Shown here in pieces: positions 27,232 through 34,662 of a DNA stretch of 58,741 bases (positions are counted from its first letter, which is position 1; every line of letters starts with the position of its first letter). The stretch is from Acidisphaera sp. L21 (GTDB taxonomy: Bacteria > Pseudomonadota > Alphaproteobacteria > Acetobacterales > Acetobacteraceae). Location of the stretch: contig NZ_LMUY01000020.1 of the NCBI RefSeq assembly GCF_009765685.1, positions 1-58,741 of the forward strand. Reading direction: 5' to 3'. The translations under genes and the position numbers were made by a program. The notes below the pieces were generated by a model, which ran no database searches, was not told where the DNA came from, and saw only the letters and a program-made list of their open reading frames with translations.

Positions 27232-27282
27232 GCGCCGGATTCCACCCCGCCCGGCTTGAAATAAAGTTAATGTCGTCCGGCG

Positions 27283-27669
27283 TTAAACTCCATAATCCGC
27301 CAGTTCGGGCCGCATCGCCTCCACCACGAAGTCCACGAACGCCTCGGGCGCGTCCAAATAGAACTCCCGGTCCGAGTAACTGCCCACCGTCGCCGCCAAC
27401 CCCCGCGCCCCAAACCAAACGGCCAACGCCTCCAGCGCCTCCCGTGGCGTGTCGCTCAGGAACGACACCTGGGAGCGTAGCTTGTCCGCATCCCGGTTCG
27501 CCGTCTCGCTGCGGCTGAATTGCAAATCGACGTTGCTGCCGGGTTGGCGCAGCCAGATCGCCCGCTCGGTCCGCCGCAACTCGATGAAGCCCAGTTGCAA
27601 CTTCAGCATCTCCACCACGGTTTCGAAATGCCGCGGGTCCAGCCTGTTGGCCACATGATTGAATTGCAT
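27283..27669 (-). CDS. Small VOC-like protein
   Basis: A 128-residue protein. The N-terminal half, MQFNHVANRLDPRHFETVVE then GFIELRRTERAIWLRQPGS, and the VDLQFSRSE stretch look like one glyoxalase/VOC module. I do not recognise a specific enzyme. It starts 4 bases after the creatininase-family gene and so is co-transcribed with it. It may act on the same substrate. Confidence 0.62.
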   Translation of the reverse strand: MQFNHVANRLDPRHFETVVEMLKLQLGFIELRRTERAIWLRQPGSNVDLQFSRSETANRDADKLRSQVSFLSDTPREALEALAVWFGARGLAATVGSYSDREFYLDAPEAFVDFVVEAMRPELADYGV

Positions 27670-27673
27670 GGCG

Positions 27674-28432
27674 CTACCCCCACGGCTCCCCGGCCAGCAG
27701 CCGTTCGGCCAGGCCGTTCGCATACGCCTCCAGCAAAGCCGCGCCCTTCTCCGCACTCGCCCGGCGTGCATCGCCCACCACACCGGACCCGGTGATCTCC
27801 TTGAACCGGTGAAACCGCTTCAGCGTCGGCGTCAGCGACGCCAGCATGTCGAAATCCGGCCCGCGCGCCTCTCCCAGCCGCGCCCGGTCGACCAAATCCG
27901 GGGCCAGCGCCATCATCAGGGACGTCTCGGCCTCGCAGGCATGCATCACGCCGGGCTGGTCGTCCAAGATGGCAGCGGCCTCCGCCTGCGCCTCCATGAA
28001 ATACGTCACGGTCGCGATCGGCGCCTCCAACTCGCGCGTCAACTCCCCCACCAGCACCGTCAGCGCCGCCATGTTCCCGCCATGCCCGTTCACCATCACC
28101 ACCCGGCCGAACCCGGCCCCCAGGATCGAACGGCACAAATCCCGCAACACCGCATGATACGTCGCCAGCGACAGGCTGAACGTGCCGCCGAACGCCACAT
28201 GATGGTCGGCCAGCCCGCACCAGAGCGTCGGCGCGACCACGATCGGCCGCCCGGCCGCCACGATCTGCGCCGTGCGCAAACAGACGGCACTGCACAAGAT
28301 ATCATCCACCCCCGTCGGCAAATGCGGCCCATGCTGCTCGGTCGACGCCACCGGCAGCAGGACGATCGCGTCCCGTTCCGCCAGGTCGCGCAGGCTCTCG
28401 GCGCTCAGGCGGTTCCATTCGATCTCGGGCAT
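27674..28432 (-). CDS. Creatininase-family amidohydrolase
   Basis: A 252-residue protein of the creatininase/FAPy-deformylase/MftE family. Metal ligands are visible in TEQHGPHLPTGVDD (E32, H34, D43/D44), VNGHGGN and CEAETSLMMA. The family hydrolyses cyclic or linear amides such as creatinine or formamidopyrimidines. The ATG at 28432 (MPEIEW) is the natural start. It is divergent from the LysR regulator, which more likely controls the oxalate/formate genes on its own strand. Confidence 0.88.
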   Translation of the reverse strand: MPEIEWNRLSAESLRDLAERDAIVLLPVASTEQHGPHLPTGVDDILCSAVCLRTAQIVAAGRPIVVAPTLWCGLADHHVAFGGTFSLSLATYHAVLRDLCRSILGAGFGRVVMVNGHGGNMAALTVLVGELTRELEAPIATVTYFMEAQAEAAAILDDQPGVMHACEAETSLMMALAPDLVDRARLGEARGPDFDMLASLTPTLKRFHRFKEITGSGVVGDARRASAEKGAALLEAYANGLAERLLAGEPWG

Positions 28433-28585
28433 GGCCGGGTCCTCTGCATGGTTGCGGGCGGGTCTGGAGTAGCAAGGGACGGCGCCGCGCGCATCCTGGC
28501 AATTGCCTTGGCCGCAGCGCATGGTAAGGGGCTGAATAAGGCAACGGCCCGGCCAACGGGCGCCGGCTAGAACAGAGGTGGCCGA

Positions 28586-29476
28586 TTGATCGACAAGCTG
28601 GAATTCTTCATCGCCATCGCGCGCGAGCAGAATTTCCGTCGCGCTGCCGAGGCCTGCGGCGTCGCCCAACCAACCCTGTCCGCCGCGCTCAAGCAATTGG
28701 AAGAAAGCCTGGGCGTGATGCTGGTCCGCCGCAACTCCCGCTATCAAGGGTTAACGCCGGAGGGGGAGCGGGTGCTGGAATGGGCCCGCCGCCTGGTCGC
28801 CGACGCCCGCGCCATGCGCGACGAGGTGCGGAATTTCCGCAAGGGCCTGTCCGGCCATTTGTCGATCGCCGCAATCCCGACCGCCCTGCCCTACATCCCC
28901 GTCCTGACCCAAGCCTTCCAGGCCCTGCACGCCGATGTCCGGGTCACCATACAATCCCGCAGTTCGGCCGAAATCCTGCAAGCCCTCGGCGACTTCAGCG
29001 CCGACATAGGCATCACCTATCTCGGAACCGAGACGATCGGCCGCCTCCGCGCCATCCCCCTGTTCACCGAACGCTACCGCCTGGTGACGACGAAGAACGG
29101 CCCCGCCGGCCGGCAGACCAGCGTCACCTGGGCCCAGGCCAGCCGGCTGTCGCTCTGCCTGTTGACGCCGGACATGCAGAACCGCCGCATCCTGGACCGC
29201 CTGCTCACCCCGGCAGGCATGCCGCCCGTGGCCTGCGCCATCGAATCCGACTCCGTCATCGCCCTGCTCGCCCATGTCCGCAGCGGCGGCTGGGCCACCA
29301 TCGTCTCCGAACGCGTCGCCGCCACCATTGCCGCTGGCGAGCCGTTCCGCATGCTCCCGATCACCGAGCCGGACGCCGCATTCCAGGTCGGCCTCGTGCT
29401 GCCGGACCGCCAGCCATATCCGCCCACCGTCACAGCCCTGCTTCGAGTGGTGGAGCAATTGAGCGCGCCGGTTTGA
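28586..29476 (+). CDS. LysR-family regulator, probable oxalate/formate regulator
   Basis: A 296-residue LysR protein. The HTH (FRRAAEACGVAQPTLSAALK) is at residues ~18-37, and the effector domain starts near residue 95 (HLSIAAIPTALPYIPVLTQ). The start is a TTG at 28586 with AGAGGTGG upstream. It directly precedes the oxalate/formate carrier gene, and its stop codon lies inside the first GATAG-N7-CTATC box. The same box recurs before fdsG. It resembles LysR proteins found beside fds operons. Confidence 0.9.
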   Translation: MIDKLEFFIAIAREQNFRRAAEACGVAQPTLSAALKQLEESLGVMLVRRNSRYQGLTPEGERVLEWARRLVADARAMRDEVRNFRKGLSGHLSIAAIPTALPYIPVLTQAFQALHADVRVTIQSRSSAEILQALGDFSADIGITYLGTETIGRLRAIPLFTERYRLVTTKNGPAGRQTSVTWAQASRLSLCLLTPDMQNRRILDRLLTPAGMPPVACAIESDSVIALLAHVRSGGWATIVSERVAATIAAGEPFRMLPITEPDAAFQVGLVLPDRQPYPPTVTALLRVVEQLSAPV

Positions 29477-29493
29477 TAGTGCTTCGCTATCGC
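29472..29493. promoter_or_regulatory. LysR-type box 1 (GATAG-N7-CTATC)
   Basis: An inverted repeat with 5-bp arms and T-N11-A-like spacing, inside a stretch that matches 32495-32516 in 20 of 22 bases. Partial identity (CACCT, AC, CTTG) continues for another ~20 bases. It lies 159 bases before the OFA carrier gene and overlaps the LysR stop. Confidence 0.75.
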
Positions 29494-29651
29494 CGCACCT
29501 AACCTGCCACTTGCTAGGGTATTTCTGCTAGCCCAGCCTTGTCATAAGGCACTGGCGATAACAGCCACGGCAGAATGCGATTCGCGGACCACACAATTGT
29601 GGTCCACCGATTAGGTCGCTCCTTTGCCGAAGAAATTTTGGGGACCAGAGT

Positions 29652-31226
29652 ATGAGCGCCACAACGGATTTCGGAAAACTCGGCAAGTCCGCGGGTCTCC
29701 TGGACCGTGCCCGCATCGTCGCCCAACCCGGCTTCAATCGCTGGCTGGTGCCCCCGGCCGCGCTGGCGATCCATCTCTGCATCGGCATGATCTACGGCAT
29801 GTCGGTATTCTGGCTGCCACTCACCCGCTCGGTGGGCACGGCCTGCGCCGCCGACATGGGCTTCGTCACCTATCTGTCCGCCACCAATTGCGATTGGACC
29901 GTCGCGAGCCTCGTGGTCGGGTTCGAAATCGGCATCGTCTTCCTCGGCGCCTCCGCCGCCATCTGGGGCGGTTGGCTGGAACGCGTGGGGCCCCGCCGCG
30001 CCGGCGTGGTGTCCAGCGTCTGCTGGTCGCTCGGCCTCGCGGTGGCGGCGGTCGGTATCATGCAGCATCAACTCTGGCTGCTATGGCTCGGCATGGGCGT
30101 GCTCGGCGGCATCGGGCTCGGCATCGGCTACATCTCCCCCGTCTCGACGCTGGTGAAGTGGTTTCCGGACCGCCGCGGCATGGCCACCGGCATGGCGATC
30201 ATGGGCTTCGGCGGCGGCGCCATGATCGGCGCGCCCTTGGCCAACCTGCTGATGGCCCGCTTCCACGACGCCAGCGGACCCGGCGTGTGGCAAACCTTCC
30301 TTGTGCTCGCATTGGTCTACGCCGTGTTCATGCTGGGCGGCAGCTTCGCCTACCGGGTCGCGCCCGCGAATTGGAAACCAGACGGCTGGACCCAACCCAA
30401 CACCAGGCGGCTCAGCGCCATCGGCCACGTCCACCTCAGCCAGGCCTGGCGCACGCCGCAATTCTGGCTCATCTGGATCGTGCTGCTGATGAACGTCAGC
30501 GCCGGCATCGGCGTGCTGAGCGTCGCCTCCCCCATGCTGCAGCAGATCTTCGCCGCCCCGCCAGCCACCGCCGCCGGGTTCGTCGGCCTGCTCTCCCTGT
30601 TCAACATCGCCGGCCGCTTCTTCTGGGCCTCGATCTCCGACCGGATCGGGCGCAAGGCGACCTATGCCGTGTTCTTCGTCCTCGGCATTGTGCTCTACGC
30701 CGCCTCGCCCTGGGCCGCGCATAGCGGCAGCAAGGCGCTGTTCGTCGCGTTCTTCTGCATCATCCTATCCATGTATGGCGGCGGCTTCGCTACCATCCCC
30801 GCCTACCTCGCGGATATCTTCGGCACCCAATTCGTCGGCGCCATCCACGGCCGCCTGCTCACGGCCTGGTCCACCGCCGGCGTGCTCGGCCCGCTCCTGG
30901 TCAGCTACATCAGCCAGGCCGCCGGGGCCAACGGCGTGCCAAAGACCGCCATCTACGACACGACCCTATACGTTCTGGCGGTGCTGCTGGTGATCGGCCT
31001 CATCGCCAACCTGCTCATCCGCCCACTGGCGCAACACCACTTCATGGCGCCCAGCGAGGTCGCCGCACTCCAGGCCGACCAAGGCCCCCGCCTCAACGAA
31101 GGCGGCTCGTTCGGCATCGGGCTCGGCGGCTTCAGCCCGGGCGTGGCCGCCGCCTGGCTCGTGGTGCTGGTCCCGATCGCCTGGGGCGTCTGGATGACGC
31201 TGTCGCAGGTGGCTAATCTGTTCTGA
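29652..31226 (+). CDS. OFA-family MFS carrier (oxalate/formate antiporter-like)
   Basis: A 524-residue, 12-helix MFS protein of the oxalate/formate antiporter family. Family stretches include AIHLCIGMIYGMSVFWLPL in the first helix, GIGYISPVSTLVKWFPDRRG after helix 4 and FATIPAYLADIFGTQFVGAIHG in the second half. The ATG at 29652 has GGGG upstream. It stands directly before the oxalate decarboxylase gene and behind the LysR-type box, so it probably carries oxalate, formate or both across the inner membrane. Confidence 0.9.
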   Translation: MSATTDFGKLGKSAGLLDRARIVAQPGFNRWLVPPAALAIHLCIGMIYGMSVFWLPLTRSVGTACAADMGFVTYLSATNCDWTVASLVVGFEIGIVFLGASAAIWGGWLERVGPRRAGVVSSVCWSLGLAVAAVGIMQHQLWLLWLGMGVLGGIGLGIGYISPVSTLVKWFPDRRGMATGMAIMGFGGGAMIGAPLANLLMARFHDASGPGVWQTFLVLALVYAVFMLGGSFAYRVAPANWKPDGWTQPNTRRLSAIGHVHLSQAWRTPQFWLIWIVLLMNVSAGIGVLSVASPMLQQIFAAPPATAAGFVGLLSLFNIAGRFFWASISDRIGRKATYAVFFVLGIVLYAASPWAAHSGSKALFVAFFCIILSMYGGGFATIPAYLADIFGTQFVGAIHGRLLTAWSTAGVLGPLLVSYISQAAGANGVPKTAIYDTTLYVLAVLLVIGLIANLLIRPLAQHHFMAPSEVAALQADQGPRLNEGGSFGIGLGGFSPGVAAAWLVVLVPIAWGVWMTLSQVANLF

Positions 31227-31252
31227 TCAACAACGAAGGGAGGCAGATAAAC

Positions 31253-32452
31253 ATGAACAACAGCAGGCGGAATTTCCTGGGCAGTGCCGCAATCGGCGTC
31301 GGCGGGTTCGTCACCTTGGCCAACGCGGTCGCCGCCGAAACCCTGATATCGGATCACGGCAAACCCGGCGAAGGCGGCTTCGGCCGGCAATCGACCCAAC
31401 TCGCACCCGGCGCCACCGTCGCCTATCACGACCCGAAAGACGTCGCCGAGATGCCGGAATTTACCCGGTCGCTCGATGGCTCGACGCCAAAGGTCACCTC
31501 CGGCGGCTGGGCCAAGGAATCGACCGAGCACCAGCTCCCGATCATGACCGGCCTCGCCGGCGTCCACATGTTCCTCAATCCCGGCGGCTCGCGCGAACTG
31601 CATTGGCACGCCATCGCCGCCGAATGGGCCTACGTCATCGCCGGCCGCTGCCAGACCACCGTGCTCGACCCGTCCGGCCAGACCGAGTTCAACAACTACG
31701 TGCCCGGCGACCTCTGGTTCTTCCCTAAAGGCCACGGCCACTCCATCCAGACCATCGGCGACGAGCCGTGCCATTTCATCCTGTCCTTCGACAACGGCGC
31801 CTTCTCCGAACACGGCACCTTCTCGATCACCGACTGGATCGATCTCACCCCGAAGGACATGCTGGCGAAGAATTTCGGCCTCACCCCGGCCGCGTTCAAC
31901 GTCTTCCCCAAGGGCGAGACCTACATCCAATCCGGCCCGATCGTCCCCGCCTCCATGGCGATCGACGCCCCGTGGCCGAAAGAATCGACCCATAAATTCA
32001 GCCTTCTGAAGGACGTCCGCGCCCGGCGCGATTTCGACGGCGGCAGCTTCCATCTCGCCACCGTCGAAGAGTGGCCGATCGCCAAGACCATGTCCGGCGG
32101 CCTCATGGTCATCAAGCCGGGCCAGATGAAGGAACTGCACTGGAACCCGAACGCCAACGAGTTCCACTACTACCTGAAGGGCACCGGGCAGGTCGCCCTG
32201 TTCGGCTCCGGCGGCCGCGGCAAGGTCGCCAACGTGAAGGCCGGCGACTCCGCCTACATCCCCGCCGGCTACGGCCACGCCATGGTCAACACCGGCACCG
32301 AGGATCTGGAAATGGTGCAGACCTGGGATTCCGGCAGGTTCGAGGAAATCACCCTCAAGCACTGGATGGAAACCGCGCCGAAATACCTGCTCTCCAACAA
32401 CATGGCCGGCGTGCCCGACAGCACCCTGAGCAAGATCAGCCAGACCAGCTGA
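31253..32452 (+). CDS. Bicupin oxalate decarboxylase, Tat-exported
   Basis: A 399-residue two-cupin protein of the OxdC/OxdD family that converts oxalate to formate and CO2 with manganese. A Tat signal, SRRNFLGSAAIG, is at residues 4-15. Cupin 1 has H117-W-H119, E124 and H163, and a SEHGT lid segment near 185 that matches the SENST lid of Bacillus OxdC, where the Glu is the proton donor. Cupin 2 reads H296-W-N298...E303 and H342, so Asn stands where OxdC has the second His ligand. The first site probably does catalysis. It follows the carrier gene by 26 bases. Confidence 0.88.
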   Translation: MNNSRRNFLGSAAIGVGGFVTLANAVAAETLISDHGKPGEGGFGRQSTQLAPGATVAYHDPKDVAEMPEFTRSLDGSTPKVTSGGWAKESTEHQLPIMTGLAGVHMFLNPGGSRELHWHAIAAEWAYVIAGRCQTTVLDPSGQTEFNNYVPGDLWFFPKGHGHSIQTIGDEPCHFILSFDNGAFSEHGTFSITDWIDLTPKDMLAKNFGLTPAAFNVFPKGETYIQSGPIVPASMAIDAPWPKESTHKFSLLKDVRARRDFDGGSFHLATVEEWPIAKTMSGGLMVIKPGQMKELHWNPNANEFHYYLKGTGQVALFGSGGRGKVANVKAGDSAYIPAGYGHAMVNTGTEDLEMVQTWDSGRFEEITLKHWMETAPKYLLSNNMAGVPDSTLSKISQTS

Positions 32453-32460
32453 GGCCAAGG

Positions 32461-32486
32461 CGAGGTGTTCCCCCGGGAGCACCTCG
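32461..32486 (+). terminator. Hairpin after the oxalate decarboxylase gene
   Basis: CGAGGTGTTCCC pairs with GGGAGCACCTCG (one wobble pair) eight bases after the decarboxylase stop. A weak T-containing tail follows. It would separate the carrier-decarboxylase transcript from the fds operon. Confidence 0.6.
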
Positions 32487-32494
32487 TCCTACCC

Positions 32495-32516
32495 TTTGAT
32501 AGTCCTTTGCTATCGC
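32495..32516. promoter_or_regulatory. LysR-type box 2 (GATAG-N7-CTATC)
   Basis: Nearly identical to the box at 29472-29493 (TTTGATAGT, then CTT, then GCTATCGC). It lies 75 bases before fdsG, directly after the terminator hairpin. It links the formate dehydrogenase operon to the same regulator. Confidence 0.75.
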
Positions 32517-32591
32517 AACACCTGACAACTCGCTTGTTTGATCAGGTTTTCGGTCCCAACCTAACCCATGCGTGTGATTGAAGGTCGTGAG

Positions 32592-33098
32592 ATGGCGAAG
32601 TCTTCGCGCGGCAGGCCGCCCGCCCGGCCGATAGCCCCGTCCTGGCCCGGCGCGCAGCAGGCCCAGCAAATCATCGATGCCCACCGCACCATGGCCGGCC
32701 CGATGCTGCCCCTGTTGCATGCGATGCAAGAAGCCTTCGGCTATGTTCCCACCGAAGCAGAACCACAAATCGCCGAGGCGTTGAACCTGTCCCGGGCCGA
32801 GGTCTACGGCGTCATCTCCTTCTATCACGAGTTCCGCCGCGAACCCGGCGGCCGCCATGTGCTGAAGCTCTGCCGCGCCGAGGCCTGCCAGGCCATGGGC
32901 GCCGACGCGCTGGCCCGCGGACTCCTGCGCCGGCTCAGCCTGGAATGGGGCGGCAAGACCGCGGATGGCGCCTTGACCGTGGAACCGGTCTTCTGCCTCG
33001 GCCTATGCGCCTGCGCCCCCGCCGCCCTGTATGACGGCGCCCCGATCGGCCGCGTCGACGCCGAAGCCTTGGACGACATCCTGGCGGACGCACGCTGA
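32592..33098 (+). CDS. fdsG: NAD-dependent formate dehydrogenase gamma subunit (NuoE-like)
   Basis: A 168-residue thioredoxin-fold [2Fe-2S] subunit. The cluster cysteines are in CRAEACQAMG and CLGLCACAP, as in NuoE and FdsG. It passes electrons within the FdsGBA complex in the cytoplasm. I use the ATG at 32592 because GAAGG lies 7 bases before it; an ATG at 32568 lacks such a site. It is the first gene of the fds operon and overlaps fdsB (TGATG). Confidence 0.93.
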   Translation: MAKSSRGRPPARPIAPSWPGAQQAQQIIDAHRTMAGPMLPLLHAMQEAFGYVPTEAEPQIAEALNLSRAEVYGVISFYHEFRREPGGRHVLKLCRAEACQAMGADALARGLLRRLSLEWGGKTADGALTVEPVFCLGLCACAPAALYDGAPIGRVDAEALDDILADAR

Positions 33099-34648
33099 TG
33101 ATCCGCATCTTCCTCCCCGGCGATGCCGCCGCCCTCGCCCTCGGCGCCGACCGCGTCGCCACTGCGATCGAGCGGGAAGCCACCCAGCGCGGCATCGCCA
33201 TCGAACTGGTCCGCACCGGCACCCGCGGCATGGTGTGGCTGGAGCCGCTGGTCGAGGTCGCAACCCCCGCCGGCCGCATCGGCTACGGCCCAGTGCGTCC
33301 CACCGATGTGCCCGGCCTCTTCGCCGCCGGGTTCCTCGACGGCGCCGACCATCCCCTCGCCATCGGCGCACCCGACCAACACTCCCTCCAGCGCCGCCAA
33401 ACCCGGCTCAGCTTCGCCCGCTGCGGCGTGATCGACCCGGCCTCCGTCACCGACTTCCGTGCCCATGGCGGCTTCGCCGGGCTGGACCGCGCGCTGGCGA
33501 TGGATGGCGCCGCCATCGTCGACCAGGTGAAGGCATCCGGCCTGCGCGGCCGCGGCGGCGCCGGCTTCCCGACCGGCATCAAGTGGAACACCGTCCGCAA
33601 CGCCCCCGCCGCCCAACGCTACGTGGTCTGCAACGCCGACGAGGGCGATAGCGGCACCTTCGCCGACCGCATGCTCATGGAAGGCGACCCCCTGTGCCTG
33701 GTCGAAGGCATGATCATCTCCGGACTGGCGGTGGATGCGACCAAGGGCTTCATCTACTGCCGCTCCGAATACCCACACGCCGTCCGCGCCCTGCAGCGCG
33801 CCATCGCCGCCGCCGAGGCCACCGGGTACCTGGGGCCGAACATCGCCAACTCCGGCCGCGCCTTCACGCTGGAGGTCCGCATGGGCGCCGGCGCGTATAT
33901 CTGCGGCGAGGAAACCTCCCTGCTGGAAAGCCTCGAGGGCAAGCGCGGCACGGTGCGCGCCAAGCCGCCGCTCCCCGCCATCCAGGGCCTGTTCGGCCAG
34001 CCGACCATCGTGAACAACGTCCTGTCCTTCGCCGCCGTGCCATTCATCCTGTCCGAGGGCGCCGCCGCCTACGCCGCCTATGGCACCGGCCGCTCGCTCG
34101 GCACGCTGGCGGTACAATTGGCCGGCAATATCCGCCGCGGCGGCCTGTTCGAAATCCCCTTCGGCCTGTCCTTGCGCACGATCGTCGAAGACTTCGGCGG
34201 CGGTACCGCCAGCGGCCGCCCGGTGCGCGCGGTGCAGGTCGGCGGCCCGCTGGGCGCTTATTTCCCCGACCACCTGCTGGACACGCCGCTGGATTACGAG
34301 GCCTTCGCCGCCGTCCGCGGCCTCATCGGCCATGGCGGCGTAGTGGTGTTCGACGACACGGTGGACCTGGCCGCCCAGGCCCGCTTCGCCTTCGAATTCT
34401 GCGCTGGCGAAAGCTGCGGCAAATGCACCCCCTGCCGGGTCGGCGCCGTGCGCGGGATGGAGGTGGTGGACCGCATCACCGCCGGCACCCAGCGCGACAA
34501 GAACCTCGCGCTGCTCACCGATCTCTGCACCCTGATGGCCGACGCCTCCCTCTGCGCCATGGGCGGGCTGACCCCCGTGCCGGTGATGAGCGCACTCACC
34601 CACTTCCCCGAAGATTTCGACCGCGCCCCCGCGGCCGCGGCTGCATGA
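33098..34648 (+). CDS. fdsB: NAD-dependent formate dehydrogenase beta subunit (NuoF-like)
   Basis: A 516-residue subunit that takes electrons to NAD+. Residues 1-90 form a thioredoxin-like domain without cysteines. Then comes the FMN/NADH-binding core with GLRGRGGAGFPTGIKW and CNADEGDSGTFADR, and the [4Fe-4S] motif ESCGKCTPCRVG with the last Cys in LCAMGG. It overlaps both neighbours by a few bases. The sequence matches FdsB of soluble Mo formate dehydrogenases throughout. Confidence 0.95.
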   Translation: MIRIFLPGDAAALALGADRVATAIEREATQRGIAIELVRTGTRGMVWLEPLVEVATPAGRIGYGPVRPTDVPGLFAAGFLDGADHPLAIGAPDQHSLQRRQTRLSFARCGVIDPASVTDFRAHGGFAGLDRALAMDGAAIVDQVKASGLRGRGGAGFPTGIKWNTVRNAPAAQRYVVCNADEGDSGTFADRMLMEGDPLCLVEGMIISGLAVDATKGFIYCRSEYPHAVRALQRAIAAAEATGYLGPNIANSGRAFTLEVRMGAGAYICGEETSLLESLEGKRGTVRAKPPLPAIQGLFGQPTIVNNVLSFAAVPFILSEGAAAYAAYGTGRSLGTLAVQLAGNIRRGGLFEIPFGLSLRTIVEDFGGGTASGRPVRAVQVGGPLGAYFPDHLLDTPLDYEAFAAVRGLIGHGGVVVFDDTVDLAAQARFAFEFCAGESCGKCTPCRVGAVRGMEVVDRITAGTQRDKNLALLTDLCTLMADASLCAMGGLTPVPVMSALTHFPEDFDRAPAAAAA

Positions 34649-34662
34649 ACGGAGCGATCCCG

